Positions 23,023 through 30,813 of a stretch of 48,630 nt of DNA are shown piece by piece (position 1 is the first letter of the stretch; each line of letters opens with the position of its first letter). A program made the translations under genes and the position numbers. Below the pieces are notes generated by a model. The model worked only from the letters and a program-made list of their open reading frames with translations. It had not been told where the DNA came from and searched no databases. The stretch is from Phycisphaeraceae bacterium (lineage in GTDB: Bacteria; Planctomycetota; Phycisphaerae; Phycisphaerales; Phycisphaeraceae): positions 1 to 48,630 of the forward strand of contig JAFIFY010000008.1 of assembly GCA_020831765.1 (NCBI GenBank), read 5' to 3'.

Positions 23023-24375
23023 TCAGGGCATGGGATGTGCGGATTCGGCCTCTTTTTCCTCTGGGGCGATGCCGATCTCGTGGAAGTAGTCCATCATGAC
23101 AAGTCTCAGCCCCGCCGGCGTCACCCGGCCTCGCCGATCCTGGGCGGCTTCACTCAGCCGGCGGTTGAGGTCAGCACTGAACGCCTGCACCATGGCCGCG
23201 CGCTCCTCGGCATCGAGTCGCCCATCGCCATCAACATCGAACTGCTCGCTCATCTGATCGAACCAGCCTCCCACCGCTTCGGCCATGTGGCGATTGAATG
23301 CCCGGGCTTCCTCGGCCGAGACCACGCCATCTCCATCCAGGTCCGACCATTGCCGAACCTGCTGGGCGATCGACAGGAACGCCGGGGCATAGCGAAGCCG
23401 GCCGGCGCGCCGTTCCTCCTCAGACACCTGACCATCGCCGGTCGTATCGAACAGCCGAACCTCCAGCCGACGGCCGACGCTCTGGAGCTGCTGCTCGAAC
23501 TCGGCCAACTCCTCGCGGCCGCGTTCAGTCAGATTGCCATCCTCATCCGTCTCGAAGTGTCGGGTGCGCCATCGCTCCTGCATTCGCTGCCAGACCCGGC
23601 GCTGGTCCCGCATGTCCTCACGCATCAGGCGTCGCTCTTCCTCGTCCAGAACACCATCCCCATCCAGGTCGTAGCGGTCGAGCATGTCCTGCTCAAACTG
23701 CTGGCGCATGGCCTGCCGGGCCTCCTCGGCCTCTTCCTCGCTAAGTGGTGCATCGCCTTCAAGGTCGAACATTTCTGGCGACTCGGGCGCGCCGGCGGCA
23801 CCGGGCCTCGGGCGCTGCGCTCCGGGCCGGGCGGGTCGGCCACCTGCCGGCCGCGCTTCGGAAAGCGGGCCGCGGGCCAGCGCGGCCAATGCGCGGCGGC
23901 GCTCGTCGCCGGTCAATCGGCCATCACGGTTGTCATCGAACCGCTCAAGCACGCGGCGACGCAGATCATGGCGGTAGGCCTGCGCTTCGAACCAGTCGAT
24001 CCGGCCGTTGCCATCGCGATCAAAACGCAGCATCCCCTCCCAACTGTCAAACGTTCTGACAAAGCCATCCTCACGCCGGCGATCGAGATTGAACGCCTCT
24101 TCGGTCAGCTCCAGACCCCGGCCAGCAGCGCGAAGAAATCGCTGGCGTTCCCCGAGCATGTCCAATGGTTCCACCACGCCCGTCAACAAATCCGGATCTG
24201 ACCGGTCGCTCTGGGACGTCGGTGCTTGGGCGGCCTCGGTCTCGGTCGCCGCCGGTTGGCGATCCTCCGGTTCTTCAAGCGCGGCACGATCGCCCGCGGC
24301 CGGGTGGGCGGCCAAGGCCAGCGTCATTGATAGGCCGAGCAGACAGGCGATCAGCCTTGGTGCTGGACATCCCAT
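23023..24375 (-). CDS. Secreted EF-hand repeat protein
   Basis: This encodes 450 residues. The ATG at 24375 has CGGAG 6 bases upstream. A signal peptide occupies about residues 1-28. The mature protein is strongly charged and helical, and carries six canonical EF-hand loops (DRDGNGRIDWFE, DDNRDGRLTGDE, DLDGDGVLDEEE, DTTGDGQVSEEE, DLDGDGVVSAEE, DVDGDGRLDAEE) plus two or three degenerate ones. A Pro/Gly/Ala-rich linker near residues 170-205 separates the first pair from the rest. The protein should bind several calcium ions outside the cytoplasm and act as a buffer, scaffold or Ca-dependent binding partner. I see no catalytic motif. A 554-base gene-free stretch separates it from the divergent T2SS genes. 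Confidence 0.87.
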   Translation of the reverse strand: MGCPAPRLIACLLGLSMTLALAAHPAAGDRAALEEPEDRQPAATETEAAQAPTSQSDRSDPDLLTGVVEPLDMLGERQRFLRAAGRGLELTEEAFNLDRRREDGFVRTFDSWEGMLRFDRDGNGRIDWFEAQAYRHDLRRRVLERFDDNRDGRLTGDERRRALAALARGPLSEARPAGGRPARPGAQRPRPGAAGAPESPEMFDLEGDAPLSEEEAEEARQAMRQQFEQDMLDRYDLDGDGVLDEEERRLMREDMRDQRRVWQRMQERWRTRHFETDEDGNLTERGREELAEFEQQLQSVGRRLEVRLFDTTGDGQVSEEERRAGRLRYAPAFLSIAQQVRQWSDLDGDGVVSAEEARAFNRHMAEAVGGWFDQMSEQFDVDGDGRLDAEERAAMVQAFSADLNRRLSEAAQDRRGRVTPAGLRLVMMDYFHEIGIAPEEKEAESAHPMP

Positions 24376-24929
24376 GGTTCACTCCGAATGGTTTCTCGAG
24401 CCACGTTGGGCCTTCAGGCAGCGTATTTTGGGACTCTGCCTACTGATATTGGTACCAAGCCAGCCTTAATCCGGTTGCGGTCAATTCTAGCTGCAAGAGT
24501 GCGGTTTTGGGGTCGTTGTGGATTTGGAGGGATTGCTTTGGGGGCTTTTGAAAGTGCGCGGCCGAGCGGAAAACGTGAGCGGATCGCGTGGTTGCCGGCC
24601 GTCTTAACCGGTTTGTTGCGGCGGTGGTCCGCCCGGCCGAGCGGACGTTGCTTCCGCCCCCGGGGGACTGCGTCCGCGCCGGAGCTGAGCGTGACGGGGC
24701 CGCAACTGACCGGGGCTTCGGCGGGTAGCTAAGGGTTCGGGGGACGCGTATAGCCCGATGCCGGTGAGCGTTGGGCTTCAGACAAGGGGCTCAGGGGGAT
24801 GGCTGAGCGGCGACAGGGCTACCCTGAAGACCGCGGCCGCCGGGGCACAAGCGCCGACCGAGTTGTTGCCGGTTCGCCGAGTCCGTGTGTGGAGCGGATG
24901 GAACCGTTCCGACGATAGGAGCAGGAGCA
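24376..24929. promoter_or_regulatory. Divergent upstream region of the T2SS locus
   Basis: No convincing gene is present in these 554 bases, which separate the EF-hand gene (minus) from gspE (plus). An inverted repeat AGGCAG/CTGCCT lies near 24416-24442. The GC-rich centre contains repeated GGCCGAGCGGA segments (near 24562 and 24637). I cannot identify a standard promoter; the gspE leader ends with two ribosome-binding-like AGGAG boxes (24917-24921 and 24923-24927). Confidence 0.4.
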
Positions 24930-26594
24930 ATGGGCATAACGGAAATCCTTCTTGAACGGGGGCTGATCACCTCAGAGCAGTTGGCCGCCGCGATGGATTT
25001 GCGCAAAAAGGACGGCATCCGCGCCGACCGGGCTCTGATTCGACTGGGCTTTGTCACCGAGGAAGAGCTTCTCAAGGTGACCAGCGAGACGCTCTCGATC
25101 CCGATGGTCAACCTGGCCGAGGAATCGATCGAAGTCGAGACCCTGCGAAGCCTTCCGGCCAAGCTGGTTTTCAAAAAGCACCTGGTTCCGGTGCGGCAGC
25201 ATGATGGCACCCTGACGGTCGCCACCAGCGATCCCTTCGATCTCTATGCTCTTGATGAACTTCATCTCCATACCGGCCTGGAGATACAGACCGTCCTGGC
25301 ACCCGAAGAGGAAATCGACAAGGTCATCAAGGCCCATTACGGCGTCGGCGGCGATACGCTCGATGAGTTGATCGCCGAAGATGATCTGGACATCAGCGCC
25401 TCGGTCGGGACCGAAGATGAGATCGAACAGGCTCAGGAAGCCAGCGTCATCAAGCTGGTCAACGAGATTCTGATCGAGGCGGTCAACGAGCGGGCCAGCG
25501 ACATTCACATCGAGCCCTATGAGAATGACCTGAAAGTGCGTTATCGCATCGACGGTGTGCTTCAGGAAGCCGGCGTGCCCGCGGCGGTCCGCCGATTCCA
25601 GTCGGCGATCATCAGCCGCATCAAGATCATGGCGGACCTCAACATCGCCGAAAAGCGCAAACCCCAGGATGGCCGCATCAAGTTCCGCACCGGCGGCAAG
25701 GAGATCGATGTCCGTGTGAGCATCATCCCGATGCTGTTTGGCGAAGGCATCGTGATGCGATTGCTGGATAAGGCCAATGTGCTGTTCACCCTGCCCGAGT
25801 TGGGCATGGCCGCGGATACGCACGGGGTGTTCAAGGAACTGATCGCGAGGCCGCACGGCATCATCCTGGTCACGGGGCCGACCGGTAGTGGTAAGACCAC
25901 CACGCTCTACGCCGCGCTCTCGGCGATTGTCAACGGGCAGATCAAGGTGCTGACGGTGGAAGACCCGGTCGAGTATCACTTGGATGGCGTCAACCAGATT
26001 CAGGTGTATCCGAAAGTCGGCCTGACCTTCGCCGCGGGCCTGCGGGCGATTCTCCGTCACGATCCGGATGTGGTGATGATCGGTGAGATTCGCGATTTCG
26101 AGACCGCCGAGGCGGCGATCCAGGCTTCGCTGACCGGACACCTGGTGCTCTCGACGCTGCACACCAACGATGCGTGCTCGGCGGCGACACGACTGGTGGA
26201 TATGGGTGTCGAGCCGTTCCTGGTCACCAGCACACTCAACGCCGCGATGGCCCAGCGTCTGGTGCGGAAGATATGCACCGAATGCCGCGTGCTCTATGAG
26301 CCGGACCGGACCAAACTGCCGGACGATTTCCACCTCGAGCCGGACGCCAAGCTTTATCGCGGCGAGGGATGCCGGCGATGTCGGGGCACCGGTTTCCGCG
26401 GTCGATCCGGCCTCTATGAACTGATGGTCAACAACGATGAGATATCGCAGAAGATCATGGATCGCGCGCCGTCGTTCGAGGTGGTGCACGCGGCCAAGCG
26501 GCACGGCCTGAGGCTGCTTCGCGAAGATGGATGGAATAAGGTTCGGGCGGGCATCACCACGCCCGAGGAAGTGGTTCGCAGCACCAAGCTATGA
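24930..26594 (+). CDS. gspE: T2SS assembly ATPase GspE
   Basis: This encodes 554 residues from the ATG at 24930, which has AGGAG 8 bases upstream. The N-terminal part (about 1-140) is an MshEN/N1E-type domain that docks the ATPase on the platform protein. The C-terminal part is the hexameric ATPase: SDIHIEPYEND and RYRIDG segments, Walker A GPTGSGKTTT, an Asp box (VEDPVEYHLDG), Walker B (VVMIGEIRD) and His box (TGHLVLSTLHTN). A four-Cys zinc element (CTEC and CRRC) completes the family pattern. The enzyme powers pseudopilus assembly from the cytoplasmic face. It is the first gene of the locus, with gspF 196 bases downstream. Confidence 0.95.
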   Translation: MGITEILLERGLITSEQLAAAMDLRKKDGIRADRALIRLGFVTEEELLKVTSETLSIPMVNLAEESIEVETLRSLPAKLVFKKHLVPVRQHDGTLTVATSDPFDLYALDELHLHTGLEIQTVLAPEEEIDKVIKAHYGVGGDTLDELIAEDDLDISASVGTEDEIEQAQEASVIKLVNEILIEAVNERASDIHIEPYENDLKVRYRIDGVLQEAGVPAAVRRFQSAIISRIKIMADLNIAEKRKPQDGRIKFRTGGKEIDVRVSIIPMLFGEGIVMRLLDKANVLFTLPELGMAADTHGVFKELIARPHGIILVTGPTGSGKTTTLYAALSAIVNGQIKVLTVEDPVEYHLDGVNQIQVYPKVGLTFAAGLRAILRHDPDVVMIGEIRDFETAEAAIQASLTGHLVLSTLHTNDACSAATRLVDMGVEPFLVTSTLNAAMAQRLVRKICTECRVLYEPDRTKLPDDFHLEPDAKLYRGEGCRRCRGTGFRGRSGLYELMVNNDEISQKIMDRAPSFEVVHAAKRHGLRLLREDGWNKVRAGITTPEEVVRSTKL

Positions 26595-26790
26595 TGATCG
26601 GCAGACCCGTTGGAGCCCCCTGTTTGGATCATGGATGATCATGCCTCCATGCGTGAATTGACTTCGAGGGCGTTTTGGTCGCGGCGCGGTTTTCCCGCGA
26701 TGCGGATCGATAGGATCAATGTCGCGAAGACCGGCTGGCCGGCGGACCAGGCCGGATCGTGGCCGGCGACGGTGAGAACCCGAAAAGCGT
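26595..26790 (+). other. gspE-gspF spacer
   Basis: This 196-base spacer is unusually long for the operon. It contains GATCATGGATGATC near 26627 and a TTGACT at 26659 without a matching -10 box. No gene is convincing. Confidence 0.3.
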
Positions 26791-27987
26791 ATGGCAACGT
26801 TTGAATACATCGCCCGGACACGTGATGGAAAACGGATCGGCGGCACACTGCAAGCCGATACCGAAGCGGCGATCCTGCGCGCACTCGATGAGCGGCAGCT
26901 CTTTCCCCTTTCGATCGAAGCCAGGGAAGAAGTCGCAAGCGGCGTCGGAGGCGGACGGGTCACCACCCGCCAATTGGCCATGGCCTACAGCCAGGTGGCC
27001 GACCTGCTGACCGCCGGCGTACCGCTCATGGCTTCATTACAGACCCTGGCGCGGATTCAGAAGGAAGGTGGGCTCAAAGCCGCGCTGCTCAAGGTGGTCG
27101 ATGAAGTTTCTTCGGGCAAGACGCTGGCTGATGCGCTGGGTGAGCACCCCGGGGTGTTCCGCCCGCTGCATGTGGCCATGATCCGGGCCGGTGAGCGGGG
27201 CGGATTTCTCGAAGATGTGCTGGCCAATCTCGGCGGGTTCCTCGAACGCCAGGATGAGCTGCGCAACAAGGTGGTGGGCACGCTGATTTATCCTTTCATC
27301 CTGGTTCTGGTGGGGGTGGGCGCGGTGTCCTTCATGCTGATGTTCCTGGTGCCGCGCTTCGAGCAGTTTTTCTCGGAGATGACTCTGCCGCTGCCCTCGC
27401 GGGTGATGTTCGCCGTCAGCGGGGCGCTGCGCGATTTCTGGCCGATCGTCGTGGTGGCCATGGTCATGGGCATCGCGGGGCTCATCTCGCTGATCAAGAG
27501 CCCATGGGGCAGAAAAACGCTCGATGCCGTTGTGCTGCAATTGCCCGTGGTCGGTCTGGCGCTGCGCATGCTGGCGATCACCCGATTCTGCCGCATCCTG
27601 GGCACGCTGCTGTCCAACGGGGTTCCGATCCTCCAGGCCCTGGCCATCAGCCGCGATGCCGCCGGCCTGGTCAGACTGAGCAATGCCATCGAGGAAGCGA
27701 TCGAAAACGTCCGCAAGGGCAAGTCCCTCTCCGATCCGCTCCGACAAAGCGGCATCTTTCCAGAGGAGATTCTGGAAATGATCACCGTGGCGGAAGAGAG
27801 CAACCAGATGGAAAAGACCTTGCTCAAAATTGCTGAAACGGTGGACCGCCGGACCGAACGCAGCGTCGATGTCGCCGTCAAGCTGATCGAGCCTGTCATT
27901 CTCGTGCTGATCGCGGTGGCGATCGGCTTCGTCGCCCTGGGCATCCTGATGCCGGTGTTCAACATGGCCAGCACGCTTCAGGGCTAG
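26791..27987 (+). CDS. gspF: T2SS inner-membrane platform protein GspF
   Basis: This encodes 398 residues. The ATG at 26791 begins the family-typical MATFEYIARTRDGKR; the ribosome binding site is weak. Two T2SSF cytoplasmic four-helix domains (about 65-185 and 270-390) alternate with three transmembrane segments near residues 168-190, 215-240 and 370-392. The conserved GERGG segment in the first domain and an EESNQME segment in the second are present. GspF is the polytopic core that links the ATPase to pseudopilin insertion. Its length equals that of standard GspF proteins. It follows gspE and precedes the major pseudopilin gene by 91 bases. Confidence 0.95.
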   Translation: MATFEYIARTRDGKRIGGTLQADTEAAILRALDERQLFPLSIEAREEVASGVGGGRVTTRQLAMAYSQVADLLTAGVPLMASLQTLARIQKEGGLKAALLKVVDEVSSGKTLADALGEHPGVFRPLHVAMIRAGERGGFLEDVLANLGGFLERQDELRNKVVGTLIYPFILVLVGVGAVSFMLMFLVPRFEQFFSEMTLPLPSRVMFAVSGALRDFWPIVVVAMVMGIAGLISLIKSPWGRKTLDAVVLQLPVVGLALRMLAITRFCRILGTLLSNGVPILQALAISRDAAGLVRLSNAIEEAIENVRKGKSLSDPLRQSGIFPEEILEMITVAEESNQMEKTLLKIAETVDRRTERSVDVAVKLIEPVILVLIAVAIGFVALGILMPVFNMASTLQG

Positions 27988-28078
27988 GATTATTCTTACG
28001 GATCACTGCAAGATTGTGACCGAATGGTCGCTGAACCCCCGGGCTTCGCCCACAACAACCAATATGAAGGAGCATTCC

Positions 28079-28774
28079 ATGCCAAATCAAAGACGTCGTC
28101 GCGGCTTCACCCTGATTGAAGTCCTGCTGGTGCTGGTGATCATCGCGCTGCTGGCCGGCATCGCCATTTTCGCGATCGGTGGCACCAGTGAACAGGCCAG
28201 TATCGATGCCACACGCGCGAAGCTGCGCCAGCTTGAAAGTGCGTTGGAGCAGTTCAATCTCCAAGTCAGGCGGTATCCGACGACCGATGAGGGCCTCCGG
28301 GCGCTGATCGATGGCCCGCAAGACACCGATGGCGACGTGCCGCGGGTGTTCCCATTGGTCCAGCCCGATGCGCTCGAGGACGCCTGGGGCACGCCAATTA
28401 ACTATGAACTGGTCGAAGCCGATGGCGATGGCGCTCGGGCACGGTTTTACGTCTGGTCCAGCGGCCCCAATCGGCAGAACGACAATCGCGAAGGCGATGA
28501 CATCCTGCCCCGCCGAGTGACCGCCGACACCCCGTTAACGGCCCTGCCGGCGGCGCGCCCCCCCCCCGCCCCCGGAAATGTACGCCTCGGAAGTCAACGG
28601 CCCGGAAGTGTGCCCCCGGTAGCTCGGACGCTGCGGCGATGCCCGGTACCTGGTTCCAATCGTTCGGAGCCCGGGCTGGGCAAAACGCGCCCGGACGTGA
28701 GGCGGCCAGTCACCGGGCTGATCGTTCCCCCGTACGACGCCTTGTCGGTCAGCCTGCATGCCCCGGGTGGATGA
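28079..28774 (+). CDS. gspG: Major pseudopilin GspG with unusual C-terminal extension
   Basis: This encodes 231 residues from the ATG at 28079, which has AAGGAG 6 bases upstream. A short basic leader ends with Gly before FTLIEVLLVLVIIALLAG, the prepilin-peptidase site with Glu at +5 and the N-terminal helix. The globular domain has the GspG pattern YPTTDEGLRALI, AWGTPINYE and SSGPNRQNDN, corresponding to the family's C-terminal Ca-binding loop. Standard GspG proteins end here, at 140-150 residues. This frame continues about 80 residues through Pro/Arg-rich sequence, including a run of ten C (28558-28567), with codon use unlike the rest. The extension may come from loss of the original stop, or from an error in the C-run. 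Pseudopilin identity is certain; the C-terminus is not. Confidence 0.9.
   Translation: MPNQRRRRGFTLIEVLLVLVIIALLAGIAIFAIGGTSEQASIDATRAKLRQLESALEQFNLQVRRYPTTDEGLRALIDGPQDTDGDVPRVFPLVQPDALEDAWGTPINYELVEADGDGARARFYVWSSGPNRQNDNREGDDILPRRVTADTPLTALPAARPPPAPGNVRLGSQRPGSVPPVARTLRRCPVPGSNRSEPGLGKTRPDVRRPVTGLIVPPYDALSVSLHAPGG
28558..28573 (+). repeat. C10-G-C5 homopolymer tract in gspG
   Basis: Ten C, one G and five C occur consecutively within the extension of gspG. A change of one C would alter the C-terminus: loss of one C leads to a stop at 28622. The tract is a likely slippage or sequencing-error site. Confidence 0.75.
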
Positions 28775-28793
28775 ACCCTTGTCGAGGATTGCG

Positions 28794-29510
28794 ATGGATC
28801 AGCGATTACGCGTTTGCCGATCCGGGTCAAGCCTCCGTCGCTGGCGCCATGGCCGCGCCGCCGCGTTCACCATGATCGAGATCATCCTGGTGGTGGCGAT
28901 TCTTTCACTGCTGGTCGGGATGATGGTGCTCAATGTGGGCAATCTGCTGGGGTCCGGCGATCTGGATGAGGGCGCGCAGCAGGCGATGAGCTTGCTGGAA
29001 TCGGCGCGAGCCGAAGCGGGGTTGCGCGGCCGACGCATCCGGATGGACTTTGAGCCGGCCGAGGGTCACGGCGATCTGATGCGGGTGCGGGTTTCCATCG
29101 AGAAGCATCCGGTCAGCGCTCCGGGTGAGTTTGAGCCGCTCGAGGCGACCTGGACGCGCTTCATGGATGATGATGTTGTGATGGTGCATAGTATCACCTT
29201 GGTTGAGCAAAGCCGGCTCAAGCACTTGGTGGGCCGTCGAAGCCGGATGACCGACGATGACCAGCCGCCGGAAATTCCGTCGCTGGACTTCTATCCGGAT
29301 CGGACCAGCGATTCGGCGGTGCTGATCCTGGTTCAGCCGGACCATCCCGAGTCGGAGGCGGCCGTGATCGAGATCGACTGGCTGACCGGGCCATCCAAAC
29401 CGTGGAAAACAAGCCTGGAGCAGGCATTGGAATGGTTGAACGACCGGTCTGAACGATTCGGCGGCGGATTGTCCGATAACCCTGAAGGGATGGATCGCCG
29501 GCTCGAGTAG
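28794..29510 (+). CDS. gspH: Minor pseudopilin GspH
   Basis: This encodes 238 residues from the ATG at 28794, which has GAGGA 5 bases upstream. A long, very basic leader of about 24 residues precedes FTMIEIILVVAILSLLVG, with Glu at +5. The residue before the cleavage point is Ala, where most prepilins have Gly. The globular part is beta-rich, with an LLESARAEAGLRGRRIRMDF segment as in GspH/FimT proteins. It should be part of the pseudopilus tip complex with I, J and K. It begins 19 bases after the gspG frame ends and is separated from gspI by a strong hairpin. Confidence 0.85.
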   Translation: MDQRLRVCRSGSSLRRWRHGRAAAFTMIEIILVVAILSLLVGMMVLNVGNLLGSGDLDEGAQQAMSLLESARAEAGLRGRRIRMDFEPAEGHGDLMRVRVSIEKHPVSAPGEFEPLEATWTRFMDDDVVMVHSITLVEQSRLKHLVGRRSRMTDDDQPPEIPSLDFYPDRTSDSAVLILVQPDHPESEAAVIEIDWLTGPSKPWKTSLEQALEWLNDRSERFGGGLSDNPEGMDRRLE

Positions 29511-29523
29511 CCGGCATTGGCGC

Positions 29524-29561
29524 GGGCCGTGCATCGAGACCTCGATGGCACGATTCGGCCC
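29524..29561 (+). other. Strong intra-operon hairpin between gspH and gspI
   Basis: GGGCC (29524-29528) and GTGC plus ATCGAG (29529-29538) pair with CTCGAT (29541-29546), GCAC (29548-29551) and GGCCC (29557-29561), leaving a 2-base loop, a single bulged G and a 5-base internal bulge. There is no T-run. It may act as an mRNA processing or stability element between pseudopilin genes. Confidence 0.5.
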
Positions 29562-29578
29562 GAAGAGTAACGCTGACC

Positions 29579-30067
29579 ATGAAGCGACCCACCCCCCGAG
29601 CCTGGCGAGGCGTGATGCTCCTGGAAATTCTCCTGGGGCTTGCGCTGTTTGTCATCACGGCCATGGTCGTGCTCGGCGGGCTGAGCGCCTCGACGCGAAC
29701 GGTGGCCAATCTCCATTTGGAAGGTCAGGCGTCCGATCTGGCCGCGACCGTCATTGCCGAAATCCTCATGGGTGAACGCACCGCGATGGAGCCGGGGCCT
29801 GATGCCTTTGAAGCGCCTTTCGAGGAGTGGACCTGGTCGATCAGCACGATGCGGAGTTTCACCGAAGCCGTCGGCGCTCCGGAGCTCACGCACCTGACGG
29901 TGACGGTCCGCCATCAGCCCACGGGTACCTTCCAATCGCTGACCGCGTTACTGGCGTTGCCCGAGGAACTGGTGCCCGATGGTTTGGACCCGGAGGGGTT
30001 TGATGAGGGCGCTGCCGACCCGATGCCCGGCGATTTTGATTTTGACTTCGAGGAGGGCGAACTTTGA
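29579..30067 (+). CDS. gspI: Minor pseudopilin GspI
   Basis: This encodes 162 residues. The ATG at 29579 has only a weak GAAGAG upstream. A basic leader of 11 residues ends in Gly before VMLLEILLGLALFVITAMVVL; Glu at +5 is present. The position between gspH and gspJ and the size fit GspI. The globular domain includes ATVIAEILMG, as in the helix after the transmembrane part of GspI proteins. The last 35 residues are strongly acidic (Asp, Glu, Pro, Gly), an unusual tail. The stop overlaps the TTG start of gspJ, whose ribosome binding site lies within the last codons. Confidence 0.82.
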   Translation: MKRPTPRAWRGVMLLEILLGLALFVITAMVVLGGLSASTRTVANLHLEGQASDLAATVIAEILMGERTAMEPGPDAFEAPFEEWTWSISTMRSFTEAVGAPELTHLTVTVRHQPTGTFQSLTALLALPEELVPDGLDPEGFDEGAADPMPGDFDFDFEEGEL

Positions 30068-30813
30068 GCCCGGCCGGTGAATATCCCGTGAGCGTCCGCG
30101 GCCGTTACGCTTGTCGACGCGCTCTGGTCGGCTTTACGCTGCTGGAGATGGTGCTATCGTTGACGCTGGCCGGCGTGGTGATCGTGGCGACGCTGTCCTT
30201 CCACCGATTCACGCTGGATACCCGGGCCAACGTGCTTGAAGCCGCCGAGGCGATCCACGCCCAGCGTGTGGTCATGGATCGGCTGGCGTTTGAATTGACC
30301 ACCGCCCTGGCATATCCCTTCCTGAATCTCGGCCTCAGTGGCGATGAACAGCGCATCACTTTCCCGACGACCCGCGTTCCCGGTCCCGCGGCGTGGGTGG
30401 ATCGCGGGCTGACCGATGAGCCCGTACCGCCGGAACACGATCTGGGCATCGTCGGTTATCGCCTGATGATCGAGGAAGAGGAGGGCGGTTTCACGCGGGT
30501 GCTGGGTCTGGAGCGGCTGGAGCAGACATTGGCCAGCGCGCGGGCACCGGAGGAGGGCGAGGAGATTCAATCCCGCCTTCTGACGCCACATGTACGGTTC
30601 ATCGCGTTCGCGTATTACCTCGATGGCAACTGGGTGGATTCGTGGGAGGGCGGCGATCTGCCGCAGGCGGTTCGCATCACCATCGGCGGCGATCCGCTGC
30701 CCGAGGATGTGGAGATCGAGGATTACCCCGGCCAGCTTTTCCAACGCGTGGTCTTTCTGCCCGGCGGCTCGCGACCCGCCGGCGGCGGCCTGGGCGCGGG
30801 AGGTGGGCGATGA
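30064..30813 (+). CDS. gspJ: Minor pseudopilin GspJ
   Basis: This encodes 249 residues from a TTG at 30064 that overlaps the gspI stop; AGGAGGG lies about 7 bases upstream, so coupling is likely. A GTG at 30088 is an alternative. The leader ends in Gly before FTLLEMVLSLTLAGVVIVATL, with Glu at +5. The globular domain is large and beta-rich, with HVRFIAFAYYLDGNWVDSW and QAVRITI, matching the end of GspJ proteins. The C-terminus is Gly-rich. GspJ forms the tip complex with I and K. Its stop overlaps the start of gspK. Confidence 0.85.
   Translation: MSPAGEYPVSVRGRYACRRALVGFTLLEMVLSLTLAGVVIVATLSFHRFTLDTRANVLEAAEAIHAQRVVMDRLAFELTTALAYPFLNLGLSGDEQRITFPTTRVPGPAAWVDRGLTDEPVPPEHDLGIVGYRLMIEEEEGGFTRVLGLERLEQTLASARAPEEGEEIQSRLLTPHVRFIAFAYYLDGNWVDSWEGGDLPQAVRITIGGDPLPEDVEIEDYPGQLFQRVVFLPGGSRPAGGGLGAGGGR

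Noticed and set aside
24388-24732. Small gene in the T2SS upstream region
   Set aside because: The open frame has no ribosome binding site, an Arg/Pro-rich composition typical of non-coding GC-rich DNA and no recognisable domain.
24930-25350. c-di-GMP binding by the GspE N-terminal MshEN-type domain
   Set aside because: The fold is likely, but the RLG and terminal Gln residues of the nucleotide-binding repeats are largely replaced, so I do not claim binding.
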